From an uncultured Psychrobacillus sp. (lineage in GTDB: Bacteria; Bacillota; Bacilli; Bacillales_A; Planococcaceae): a DNA stretch of 11,061 nucleotides. Numbering within the stretch: position 1 is the first letter of the stretch; the number at the start of each line of letters is the position of its first letter. Shown here in pieces: positions 4,339 through 11,061 of the stretch. The stretch is from NCBI GenBank assembly GCA_934234185.1, contig CAKQHO010000115.1, forward strand, positions 1 through 11,061, written 5' to 3'. A program made the position numbers and the translations under genes. The notes under the pieces are model-generated. The model made no database searches. It worked only from the letters and a program-made list of their open reading frames with translations, and was not told the DNA's origin.

Positions 4339-7300
4339 TTGAGAAGAAGAAAAGGTTCAACAAAAGCGCTTAGCCTTGCAGCGTCGCTCCTAATGACGTT
4401 CTCGCTTATCGCACCAAATGTAGTGAATGCTGAAACATCTGTCAAAAACCTCCACCAGTCCTTTAGAGATTCAAATGCGAAAACCATCTCTGTGAAGGAC
4501 AAGCTAAACAGTAGATTACTGGAAAGTTTCAAGGAGGATGAAAAGGTAACCTTCATAATTAAGTTTAAAGATAAAGCGGAGACTTTAAAGGTTTCTGAGG
4601 AAGCTCAGAAGCGGGCAGAGTCGAAGAACTTATCGTCTCATAATATTAAATTACTTAAACGATCTGCCGTAGTCTCTGAGCTGAAGTCTACTTCACTAGA
4701 ATCACAGCAGTCCGTGCTAGAGTTTCTAGAGCAAGAGGAAGCTAAAGGGAATGCTGAAGATATTGAGTCTTTTTATATTGTAAATGGACTCGCTGTTACA
4801 GCGACAAAAGAAATTGCTGAAAAAATAGCTTCTTTCCCTGAAGTAGAAAAAGTTTTACCAAACGAAACACGCCAGCTGTTTACTACTAAGGTAGAAACTC
4901 AAGAAACACCTAAAGCTGGAATTGCAAACGTGGAATGGAATATTGAACGTGTTAAGGCTCCAGATGTTTGGGCTATGGGTATCGACGGCTCTGGTACAGT
5001 AGTTGCGAGCATTGATACAGGGGTTCAATGGGATCACCCGGCCTTGAAGGAAAAATACCGAGGCTACAATAAAGCTACAGGAGAAGTATCACATGATTTC
5101 AACTGGTTTGATGCTACGTCTGGAGCAGGGGCAGTACCATATGATGATCAAGATCATGGTACACATGTTACGGGAACAATGGTAGGTAGCGAGCCAAACG
5201 GTACCAACCAAATCGGTGTTGCTCCAGGAGCAAAATTTATAGCAGTTAAAGCTTTTACTGCATCAGGTGGATCAGATACTGATTTACTAGAGGCAGCAGA
5301 GTGGATCTTAGCTCCTAGAGATGCAAACGGTAACGAACGAGTGGACTTAGCTCCAGATGTAGTAAATAACTCTTGGGGTGGAGGTGCTGGCTTAGATGAG
5401 TGGTACAGAGATGTAGTAATAAGCTGGCGTGCAGCGGAAATTTTCCCAGAATTCTCTGCTGGTAACACTACGTTTACAAATCCAGGTGGTCCTGGGTCTG
5501 TAGCTGCTCCATCAAACTATCCGGAATCCTTTGCGACTGGTGCTACAGATATCAATAACACAGTTGCAAGCTTTTCGTTAAGAGGACCGTCACCATACGC
5601 GGAAATTAAACCTGATATTTCTGCACCAGGAGTAAATATTCGTTCTTCTGTTCCAGGAAGCGGATATGAAGGTGGTTGGAATGGTACGTCTATGGCTGGT
5701 CCAGCAGTTGCTGGAGTTGTAGCATTGCTAAAACAAGTAAATTCTAATCTTACTGTGGACGAGATAGAGGAAATCTTGTTAAATACTGCTAATCCATTAA
5801 CAGATGCTCAATATCCTCAATCGCCTAACCACGGTTATGGCTATGGTTTAGTGAACGCTTTTGATGCAGTGTCTTCTATAGCATCTGGTCTAGGCTCATT
5901 AAAAGGTCAGGTAACGAAGCAAGGAGATGATACAGAGGCTCCTGAATTTGAACATTCAGCTCCATTAGAGACATATGCAGGTATGGATTTAACATTGTCT
6001 ATTAACGTAACAGACAACATTAGTGTTTCAGCTGTAACGTTAAACTACCAAGATGACAATGGTGAGTGGCAAACAATTGAAGCTGGACGTAAGTCTGGTG
6101 ATTATAAGTCTGGTGAATATACAGTAGTGGTACCAGGTAGTCTAATCACTGGAGAATCTTTCACTTACTCTTGGACAGTTAATGACTTTGGAAACAACGA
6201 AGTGTCTTCTGAAACATATACGGTAGAAGTGAAACCAGGTATTACAGTTGGCTACTTCGAAAATTTTGAATCTAATCCAACTGGCTGGACTTCTTTCGGT
6301 ACAAATAATAGCTGGGAATGGGGAGCTCCTACTAGTGGTCCTGGTGCAGCTGCTTCAGGAGAAAAAGTATATGCTACTGATTTAGATGCATTATATGCAA
6401 ACAGTATGAACGCTACACTTGTTATGCCTCCAGTAGATTTACCGGAAGGAAATTCTTATCTACAATTCAAGCAATGGTATAACTTTGAAATGTCTACAAC
6501 TGGTAGAGCTTGGGATTATGGCCATGTTTTCATTTCTACTGATCGTGAAAATTGGGAACAAGCTCTAATGATTCAAGGTGAATCTAATGGATGGGTTGAC
6601 GGTGAAGTTGATCTTTCTGAATATGCAGGACAAAGAGTATACATCGGATTTAACGCGTTCTCTGATGGTAGTGTTCAAAAAGATGGCTGGTATATTGACG
6701 ATGTAACACTAGCTGAAGAATCCCAAACAGGAAAAGTTTCTAAAGGAAAAAATAATGGAAACGGAAACAACAGCAACAACAGCAATAACGGTAAAAACGG
6801 AATTAATGGAAACAACGGAAACAACGGAAACAACGGAAATAACGGAAATAAAGGTAATAATGGCAAAGGAAACGACAAGGATTCTTATAAAGACCCTATC
6901 GATCCAACAACTATTAAACCTGATATGCCGGCAAAAGAAGAAGCACCAGTAAAAGGAACAACTCCAAATCCAACTCTATTACCACTTGGAGCACAGGTAA
7001 GTGTGTTAGAGTCAGGTCGTTCCGTATATTCTAATCCTGCTGATGGATCTTATTCTCTTACGCACAGTGCAGGAGAATTCACGGTGAAAGCTGAAGCTTA
7101 TGGATTTACTTCTGAAGAGCAAGCTGTTGTAATCGAAGCAGATGAAACAACAACTGCTAACTTTACATTAGAAGCAGTACTTCAAAACAGTGTAAGTGGT
7201 ACTGTAACTGATCAAGCGACAGGTGAGGGAATTGCAGATGCTACATTATTATTAGTAGAGGATGCGAATATTACTCCAGTGACAACAGATGAAAATGGTA

Positions 7301-8787
7301 ACTATTCTATAACAGCATATGAAGGCGAATATACATTAAAGGTAATCGCTCGTGGTTATCATGGAACACAGGTAACTATTACTATCGGTGAAGGGCCTAC
7401 AGTTCAAGACATTACATTAGAGCCTTACTACACTTATCCAGGTGGAGAAATCGGCTATGACGATGGAACAGCAGAAAATGCTCGTGCATGGAATGCTGCT
7501 GGTAACGCATGGGGTGTGAAAATGTCTCTTCCTGAGGGCAAAGAAAGTGGTATCGTTACGGATGGTGTATTCCGTTTCTGGACTACAGAATGGCCAACTC
7601 CAGGTGGAACAGAATTTGCTGTAGAAGTATGGGATGCAACGGGTCCTGAAGGCACGCCAGGGAAAAAGGTTGCTGGACCAATTGATGCAACAGCTCTTCG
7701 AAATGGCGAATGGACAGTAGTGGACTTAGCTGAGCACAATATCGTAGTAAACGGTGACTTCTACATGGTATATCGTCAAACATTTGCAAATCCAAATACT
7801 CCGGGTCTTGCAGCTGATGAAGACGGTACAAATGCAGGGCGAAGCTTCCAAAGTGTTTCTGGTGCTTGGTCAGCAGTTCCAGCTGCAGAAGGGAACTATA
7901 TGATCCGTGCTCGTGTTAGCTACGAGGTAGAAGGTCCGGTTATAACTTCTCCAGCTAGCGGTCTTGTTACAAATGAAGAAACAGTGACTATTGAAGGGTC
8001 TGCATCTCCGACAACAACGATTGAGTTAAATCATAATGGAGAAGTGGTAGATTCAACAACAGTAGGAAACGACGGTAAATTCACATTTGAACCGACATTA
8101 ACTGAAGGAACTAATGAGTTCAAAGCTACTTCTATCCTTAATGGAAGTGTAACTGGAGAATCAAACGTTATCACGATTATTAAAGATACCATTAAACCAA
8201 GCCTAACTATCGATAAGCCTGTTGATGGAGAAAAAACAAATCGTGAAACAGTAACGGTTGAAGGTTCCATTGAAGACGAAAATCTGGAAGCAGTTTTTGT
8301 AAATGGACAAAAAGCAACGGTTACCAATGGTAAATATTCAAAACGTATACTTTTAGATGAAGGTATAAATGTTATAACAGTGGAAGCAAGTGACAAGGCC
8401 GGAAATACAGAAACGAAATCTGTTAGTGTAACTGCAGATTACTCTGCCCCTGAAATTTCTAACCTAACTCCTGCTACAGACGTTCATTTAACTACTGGTA
8501 GAACGGTAAAAATTGAATTTGACAGTGAGTCAGGCTTAAAGCCAACCTTTGTTATTCACATGCCACTAACAAACTTAGGCGGGAAAGTGAGTAACGCTAC
8601 AGAACTTCCGTTTATGGAAATGTCTACTGGTCATTATGTAGGCTACTGGACAGTTCCAGCTGATACTGTAGCTAACGGAGCAGTAATTGAGGTTATTGTG
8701 AAGGACGAATTCGGAAATGAAACTCGTCAAAGAGCTGCTGGTAAGCTATATGTTAATGTACCTTCTGCACCTGCAGTAATGAAATAA
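4339..8787 (+). CDS. bpr: Bacillopeptidase F, secreted S8-family serine protease
   Basis: A 1482-residue extracellular subtilisin-type protease, close along its length to B. subtilis Bpr (about 1430 residues). Residues 1-31 are a Sec signal peptide (RRRK start, hydrophobic core, VVNA before the cut). About 66-182 is the I9-type propeptide ending PEVEKVLPNETRQLF. The catalytic domain, about 200-515, has Asp226 (SIDTG), His273 (DHGTHV), oxyanion Asn376 (SAGN) and Ser451 (GTSMAGP), so it should be active. Then follow a beta-rich domain, a MAM-like domain (about 638-793, ending GWYIDDVTL), a Gly/Asn linker (about 802-848), two carboxypeptidase-regulatory-like domains (about 884-945 and 951-1030), a domain starting YPGGEIGYDDGTAEN (about 1033-1195) and Ig-like repeats to the end. 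It is monocistronic. In B. subtilis bpr follows ftsA-ftsZ; that context is absent here. Confidence 0.95.
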   Translation: MRRRKGSTKALSLAASLLMTFSLIAPNVVNAETSVKNLHQSFRDSNAKTISVKDKLNSRLLESFKEDEKVTFIIKFKDKAETLKVSEEAQKRAESKNLSSHNIKLLKRSAVVSELKSTSLESQQSVLEFLEQEEAKGNAEDIESFYIVNGLAVTATKEIAEKIASFPEVEKVLPNETRQLFTTKVETQETPKAGIANVEWNIERVKAPDVWAMGIDGSGTVVASIDTGVQWDHPALKEKYRGYNKATGEVSHDFNWFDATSGAGAVPYDDQDHGTHVTGTMVGSEPNGTNQIGVAPGAKFIAVKAFTASGGSDTDLLEAAEWILAPRDANGNERVDLAPDVVNNSWGGGAGLDEWYRDVVISWRAAEIFPEFSAGNTTFTNPGGPGSVAAPSNYPESFATGATDINNTVASFSLRGPSPYAEIKPDISAPGVNIRSSVPGSGYEGGWNGTSMAGPAVAGVVALLKQVNSNLTVDEIEEILLNTANPLTDAQYPQSPNHGYGYGLVNAFDAVSSIASGLGSLKGQVTKQGDDTEAPEFEHSAPLETYAGMDLTLSINVTDNISVSAVTLNYQDDNGEWQTIEAGRKSGDYKSGEYTVVVPGSLITGESFTYSWTVNDFGNNEVSSETYTVEVKPGITVGYFENFESNPTGWTSFGTNNSWEWGAPTSGPGAAASGEKVYATDLDALYANSMNATLVMPPVDLPEGNSYLQFKQWYNFEMSTTGRAWDYGHVFISTDRENWEQALMIQGESNGWVDGEVDLSEYAGQRVYIGFNAFSDGSVQKDGWYIDDVTLAEESQTGKVSKGKNNGNGNNSNNSNNGKNGINGNNGNNGNNGNNGNKGNNGKGNDKDSYKDPIDPTTIKPDMPAKEEAPVKGTTPNPTLLPLGAQVSVLESGRSVYSNPADGSYSLTHSAGEFTVKAEAYGFTSEEQAVVIEADETTTANFTLEAVLQNSVSGTVTDQATGEGIADATLLLVEDANITPVTTDENGNYSITAYEGEYTLKVIARGYHGTQVTITIGEGPTVQDITLEPYYTYPGGEIGYDDGTAENARAWNAAGNAWGVKMSLPEGKESGIVTDGVFRFWTTEWPTPGGTEFAVEVWDATGPEGTPGKKVAGPIDATALRNGEWTVVDLAEHNIVVNGDFYMVYRQTFANPNTPGLAADEDGTNAGRSFQSVSGAWSAVPAAEGNYMIRARVSYEVEGPVITSPASGLVTNEETVTIEGSASPTTTIELNHNGEVVDSTTVGNDGKFTFEPTLTEGTNEFKATSILNGSVTGESNVITIIKDTIKPSLTIDKPVDGEKTNRETVTVEGSIEDENLEAVFVNGQKATVTNGKYSKRILLDEGINVITVEASDKAGNTETKSVSVTADYSAPEISNLTPATDVHLTTGRTVKIEFDSESGLKPTFVIHMPLTNLGGKVSNATELPFMEMSTGHYVGYWTVPADTVANGAVIEVIVKDEFGNETRQRAAGKLYVNVPSAPAVMK
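6808..6861 (+). repeat. 9-base tandem repeat encoding Gly-Asn-Asn units
   Basis: Six consecutive 9-base units, three exact copies of GGAAACAAC (6808-6834) followed by drifting copies (GGAAATAAC, GGAAATAAA, GGTAATAAT), encode repeated Gly-Asn-Asn/Lys in the protease linker. Less regular Asn/Gly/Ser codons flank it from about 6750 to 6875. The exact copies at one end suggest recent expansion by slippage; in-frame changes in copy number would only alter linker length. Confidence 0.9.
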
Positions 8788-8797
8788 AATATAAAAG

Positions 8798-8834
8798 AGA
8801 AGCCGACGATTCATTCATCGGCTTCTTCTTTTTT
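8798..8834 (+). terminator. Intrinsic terminator of the protease gene
   Basis: AGAAGCCGA (8798-8806) pairs perfectly with TCGGCTTCT (8818-8826), followed by C and a run of six T ending at 8834. The minus-strand flank is also rich in T, so it may also end transcription of the convergent DUF1805 gene, whose stop is at 8852. Confidence 0.85.
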
Positions 8835-8851
8835 AATGAAAATATAAATTC

Positions 8852-9154
8852 TCATACCATTTTTAATAAGGCATCCTTGCCAATTGTTCCTTTGGTTATT
8901 CCTTTGTTCTCCGCTTCAAATGTCACTGATTCTAGTGGTGCATTTAATAGCTCCTCAATAGTTTTAACCCCAACAGCTCTTCCTGCGATAATTTGACGAT
9001 CTTGAAGCTTACTATTTAATAATCCAACATCTAATGCTCCACACATAATGTAGCCGTTATCGTTAGAAACTGTTAATAAAGTGGTCTTAGGCAGCTTTAC
9101 TGTTACTGCTAAAAAAATATTTCCTTCCAGTAAAATAGGTTCCACTTGTATCAA
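8852..9154 (-). CDS. yunC: DUF1805 family protein, YunC-like
   Basis: A small soluble protein of 100 residues, full length for the DUF1805/YunC family, whose biochemical role is not established as far as I know. Recognisable conserved stretches are FLAVTVKLPKT (14-24), NGYIMCGALDV (33-43, with the family's single Cys38), AGRAVGVKTIEELLNAPLESVT (57-78) and a short basic-hydrophobic tail. No signal peptide or membrane segment is seen. The start is TTG 9154, with AGGGGGG (9161-9167) six bases upstream; no ATG is better placed. The gene converges on the protease gene and is divergent from the calcium exchanger. In B. subtilis yunC lies in another neighbourhood, so context does not help with function. 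Confidence 0.88.
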   Translation of the reverse strand: MIQVEPILLEGNIFLAVTVKLPKTTLLTVSNDNGYIMCGALDVGLLNSKLQDRQIIAGRAVGVKTIEELLNAPLESVTFEAENKGITKGTIGKDALLKMV

Positions 9155-9289
9155 AATATTCCCCCCTAGTCCTTTTTAATTTATGTCAGTAAGTGGATTA
9201 ACGTGCAATAACTAAATGAAGGCATCTGTTTTTTCTTCAAAAAGCGGGGAAGAATAAAAATAGAAGTACATAGGAAAAGAGGAATAGGC
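9155..9289. promoter_or_regulatory. Divergent promoter region between yunC and the Ca2+/H+ exchanger gene
   Basis: This gap must hold promoters for both genes. On the plus strand GTTTTT (9228-9233), 13 bases and GGGAAG (9247-9252) resemble the sigma-B pattern GTTTAA/GGGWAW, an imperfect match. On the minus strand TTGCAC (9208-9203), 17 bases and CATAAA (9185-9180) form a weak sigma-A-like pair for yunC. Neither is strong enough to state firmly. The exchanger's SD is AGAGGA at 9278-9283. Confidence 0.3.
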
Positions 9290-10348
9290 ATGAATAAAAT
9301 ATTTGCACTAGTAGTATCTGTAGGAGTTCCCCTAGTGATAGTGGGATCATTTTTAGAATGGTCCCCTATACTCATGTTTATATTAAGCTGTCTAAGCATT
9401 ATCGCACTTGCTGGCTACATAGGGAGAGCGACTGAAAGCTTGGCGATTGTTAGTGGACCTAGAGTTGGAGGGTTGCTAAATGCTACATTTGGGAACGCCG
9501 TTGAATTAATCATTTCTATATATACGTTGAAAGCAGGAATGGTAGGAATCGTCCTAGCCTCCTTAACTGGTTCAGTACTTGGAAACCTTCTATTGGTACT
9601 GGGATTATCCTTTTTTGTAGGAGGAGTTAAATTTAAAAAACAGAACTTTAGCCTCCAAGATGTCAGATATAATTCTGGATTGCTCATTTTTGCCATTATT
9701 TTAGCATTTGTCATACCAGAAGTGTTTACTATGACTATGAATGAAAGAGAGACCATTAATCTTAGTATTGGCATATCTGTTGTTCTTATTACTCTATATC
9801 TTGCAGGATTATTTTTTAAGCTAGTTACTCATCGTGGTATATTTTCATCATCAGATACAGAAGAGAAGGAGGAAGAAAAAGAAATTCCCGAGTGGAATAA
9901 AGGAAAGGCTATTTTTATTTTAGTAATTTCTACCATGGTTGTTGCGTTTGTGTCCGAGCAGCTTGTTCATACATTTGAATCATTAGGAGAACAGTTTGGA
10001 TGGACTGAATTATTTATAGGTGTTATTGTTGTTGCGATAGTTGGTAATGCTGCTGAGCATTTTTCTGCTGTTACAATGGCGTATAAAAATAGAATGGATG
10101 TATCTGTAGAAATCGCGGTTGGATCTACACTACAGGTTGCTATGTTTGTTGCTCCTGTTTTGGTTCTAATCTCTCTTTTTATGCCACAATCAATGCCACT
10201 CGTTTTTACTTTACCCGAACTTGTAGCAATGATTACTGCTGCTTTACTTGTAATTAATTTATCTAATGATGGAGAATCCAATTGGTTTGAAGGACTGACT
10301 TTAATGGCCGCATACCTTATTGTGGGAATAGGATTTTATTTCTTATAA
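9290..10348 (+). CDS. Calcium/proton exchanger, CaCA superfamily (ChaA/YfkE type)
   Basis: A 352-residue membrane antiporter that in its family expels cytosolic Ca2+ in exchange for protons. It has the two inverted half-repeats of CAX proteins. The first alpha repeat holds GLLNATFGNAVELI (61-74, key Glu72). The second holds VGNAAEHFSA (251-260, key Glu256). These correspond to the paired glutamates of B. subtilis YfkE. About eleven hydrophobic segments are visible. A strongly acidic loop (about 187-201, EEKEEEKE) separates the halves, as is usual in this family. ATG 9290 has AGAGGA six bases upstream. Length is that of YfkE, with no sign of damage. The P-loop kinase gene follows after 37 bases, probably in one transcript. 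Confidence 0.94.
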   Translation: MNKIFALVVSVGVPLVIVGSFLEWSPILMFILSCLSIIALAGYIGRATESLAIVSGPRVGGLLNATFGNAVELIISIYTLKAGMVGIVLASLTGSVLGNLLLVLGLSFFVGGVKFKKQNFSLQDVRYNSGLLIFAIILAFVIPEVFTMTMNERETINLSIGISVVLITLYLAGLFFKLVTHRGIFSSSDTEEKEEEKEIPEWNKGKAIFILVISTMVVAFVSEQLVHTFESLGEQFGWTELFIGVIVVAIVGNAAEHFSAVTMAYKNRMDVSVEIAVGSTLQVAMFVAPVLVLISLFMPQSMPLVFTLPELVAMITAALLVINLSNDGESNWFEGLTLMAAYLIVGIGFYFL

Positions 10349-10385
10349 TAAGTATGTAAGGTCTGCATGACAGGAGGTAAATCGA

Positions 10386-10979
10386 TTGTTAGAAGCGATA
10401 AAAAAAATAAATGAAGTGATTCCAAATTTAAAAAGTGGACAAAGATTTATTTTGGGAATAGATGGACTAAGTCGAGCAGGGAAGACGAGTATAACTAGAG
10501 CAATAGAAGAGCAATTGAAGGAAAGAAGCCTTCCTTATTTCATACTGCATATGGATGATTTTATTGAAACTAGGAAAAATCGTTACTATACAGGTAAGGA
10601 GGAATGGGAAGAGTATTATTATCTGCAATGGAATATCGAGAACTTAAGGGAAGTTTTGTTTAAGCCATGTAAGTCAGCGCGTGAGCTATGCCTACCTTTT
10701 TATGTTCCTGAAAAAGATTTGCAGGAGATGAAGAGAATAGAGCTCCCATCAAATTGTATAATTATTATTGAAGGAGTTTTTCTACAAAGGGATATGTGGA
10801 GAGACTATTTTGATGTTGTTGTCTATGTTGAAGCTTCCAAAGAAAAGAGGTTTCAACGGGAGAAAGAAACAACAAGAAGGCAAATTGATAAATTCCAAAA
10901 GAGATATTGGAAAGCAGAAGAGTTCTATATAGCTTCGGTCAATCCAATTCGTAAGGCAAATTTAGTTGTGCACAATTAG
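10386..10979 (+). CDS. P-loop kinase, uridine-kinase-like
   Basis: A 197-residue soluble ATP-binding protein of the P-loop kinase fold that resembles uridine kinases. The Walker A motif GLSRAGKTS is at 27-35. HMDDF (55-59) is the usual acceptor-binding Asp motif after strand 2, and a hydrophobic strand IIIIEGVFLQR gives the Walker-B-like segment. RQIDKFQKRYWKAEE and a final strand LVVHN are near the C-terminus. Its real substrate is unclear: relatives are often labelled uridine kinase by similarity only. The start is TTG 10386 with AGGAGGT (10372-10378) seven bases upstream. It probably shares a transcript with the exchanger, although no functional link is obvious. Length is near that of canonical uridine kinases (about 200-210). 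Confidence 0.82.
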   Translation: MLEAIKKINEVIPNLKSGQRFILGIDGLSRAGKTSITRAIEEQLKERSLPYFILHMDDFIETRKNRYYTGKEEWEEYYYLQWNIENLREVLFKPCKSARELCLPFYVPEKDLQEMKRIELPSNCIIIIEGVFLQRDMWRDYFDVVVYVEASKEKRFQREKETTRRQIDKFQKRYWKAEEFYIASVNPIRKANLVVHN

Positions 10980-10987
10980 CAATCTAC

Positions 10988-11025
10988 AATATAGCGATGA
11001 ATTCCCTATATTAAATATTTTTTTT
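10988..11025 (+). terminator. Possible weak terminator after the kinase gene
   Basis: AATATAG (10988-10994) pairs with CTATATT (11006-11012), and a run of eight T follows at 11018-11025. The stem is A/T-rich and the loop is long, so it would be weak; the rest to 11061 is A/T-rich DNA ending in a poly-A run with nothing else recognisable. Confidence 0.35.
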
Positions 11026-11061
11026 AAAATAATTTACCTCCTTGTATAAATAAAAAAAAAA

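Noticed and set aside
4146..4556. Minus-strand ORF of 136 codons over the protease promoter and signal peptide
   Set aside because: It overlaps the bpr SD and start; it shows no family motif and has no convincing SD.
6675..6952. Low-complexity ORFs on both strands (Leu/Phe/Pro-rich and Thr/Glu-rich)
   Set aside because: They are out-of-frame or antisense readings of the 9-base repeat in the protease linker.
8031..8396. Minus-strand ORF of 121 codons in the Ig-like part of the protease
   Set aside because: It is an antisense shadow of a conserved coding region with no SD or motif.
9415..10281. Minus-strand ORFs of 119 and 104 codons within the exchanger gene
   Set aside because: They are antisense to the conserved CAX motifs and are explained by its codon composition.
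11035..11042. ACCTCCTT, resembling the 3' end of 16S rRNA
   Set aside because: The preceding conserved rRNA sequence is absent; on the other strand it reads as an SD but no start codon follows at proper spacing.
1..11061. CRISPR array, tRNA or rRNA genes, prophage or defence genes
   Set aside because: No spaced direct repeats, tRNA cloverleaf, rRNA signature or defence-type gene cluster was seen on either strand.

Overview
This window looks like chromosomal DNA from a low-GC Gram-positive rod of the Bacillaceae. The reasons are A/T-rich codon use, strong purine-rich Shine-Dalgarno (SD) sequences, frequent TTG starts, and a set of genes whose closest recognisable relatives are Bacillus subtilis proteins: YhdQ, YhdP/MpfA, UppP, Bpr, YunC and ChaA/YfkE. 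The family calls come from recalled motifs and sequence resemblance; no database was searched.

Left part (1-2925, all plus strand). The window opens in the last ~76 bases of a group II intron (domains V and VI with a bulged branch-point A), whose body and maturase lie outside. A ~215-base leader follows, ending in a promoter with a 30-bp dyad. Next is a MerR-type regulator gene (YhdQ-like) whose best start is one base out of frame with its body. It is coupled to a DUF21-CBS-CorC transporter gene of the YhdP/MpfA type, in families linked to Mg2+ export. The short gap between these two genes can fold into two competing hairpins, one of which covers the ribosome-binding site. An intrinsic terminator then precedes uppP (undecaprenyl-diphosphate phosphatase, cell-wall lipid carrier recycling), which has its own SD but no visible promoter. 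A long hairpin ends this block.

Middle part. A minus-strand nucleotidyltransferase-fold gene (3005-3781) of unknown substrate converges on uppP. A ~490-base gap contains the nucleotidyltransferase promoter, a six-codon mini-ORF, short direct and inverted repeats, and a promoter-like region with Spo0A-box-like repeats. The gap leads into a 1482-residue secreted subtilisin-family protease (4339-8787), a full-length bacillopeptidase F (Bpr) with signal peptide, propeptide, intact Asp/His/Ser triad and a long multidomain C-terminal region. That region is interrupted by a Gly/Asn linker encoded by 9-base tandem repeats. A terminator follows.

Right part. yunC-like (DUF1805, minus strand) and a ChaA/YfkE-type Ca2+/H+ exchanger (plus strand) are divergent. 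The exchanger is followed 37 bases later by a P-loop kinase of the uridine-kinase-like class, probably in the same transcript. The window ends in A/T-rich DNA.

Most of the window is ordinary chromosomal content. I found no convincing new multi-gene system. The signals most worth checking are the frameshift at the start of the MerR gene, the competing-hairpin leader of the CorC-family gene, and the structured region after the group II intron.
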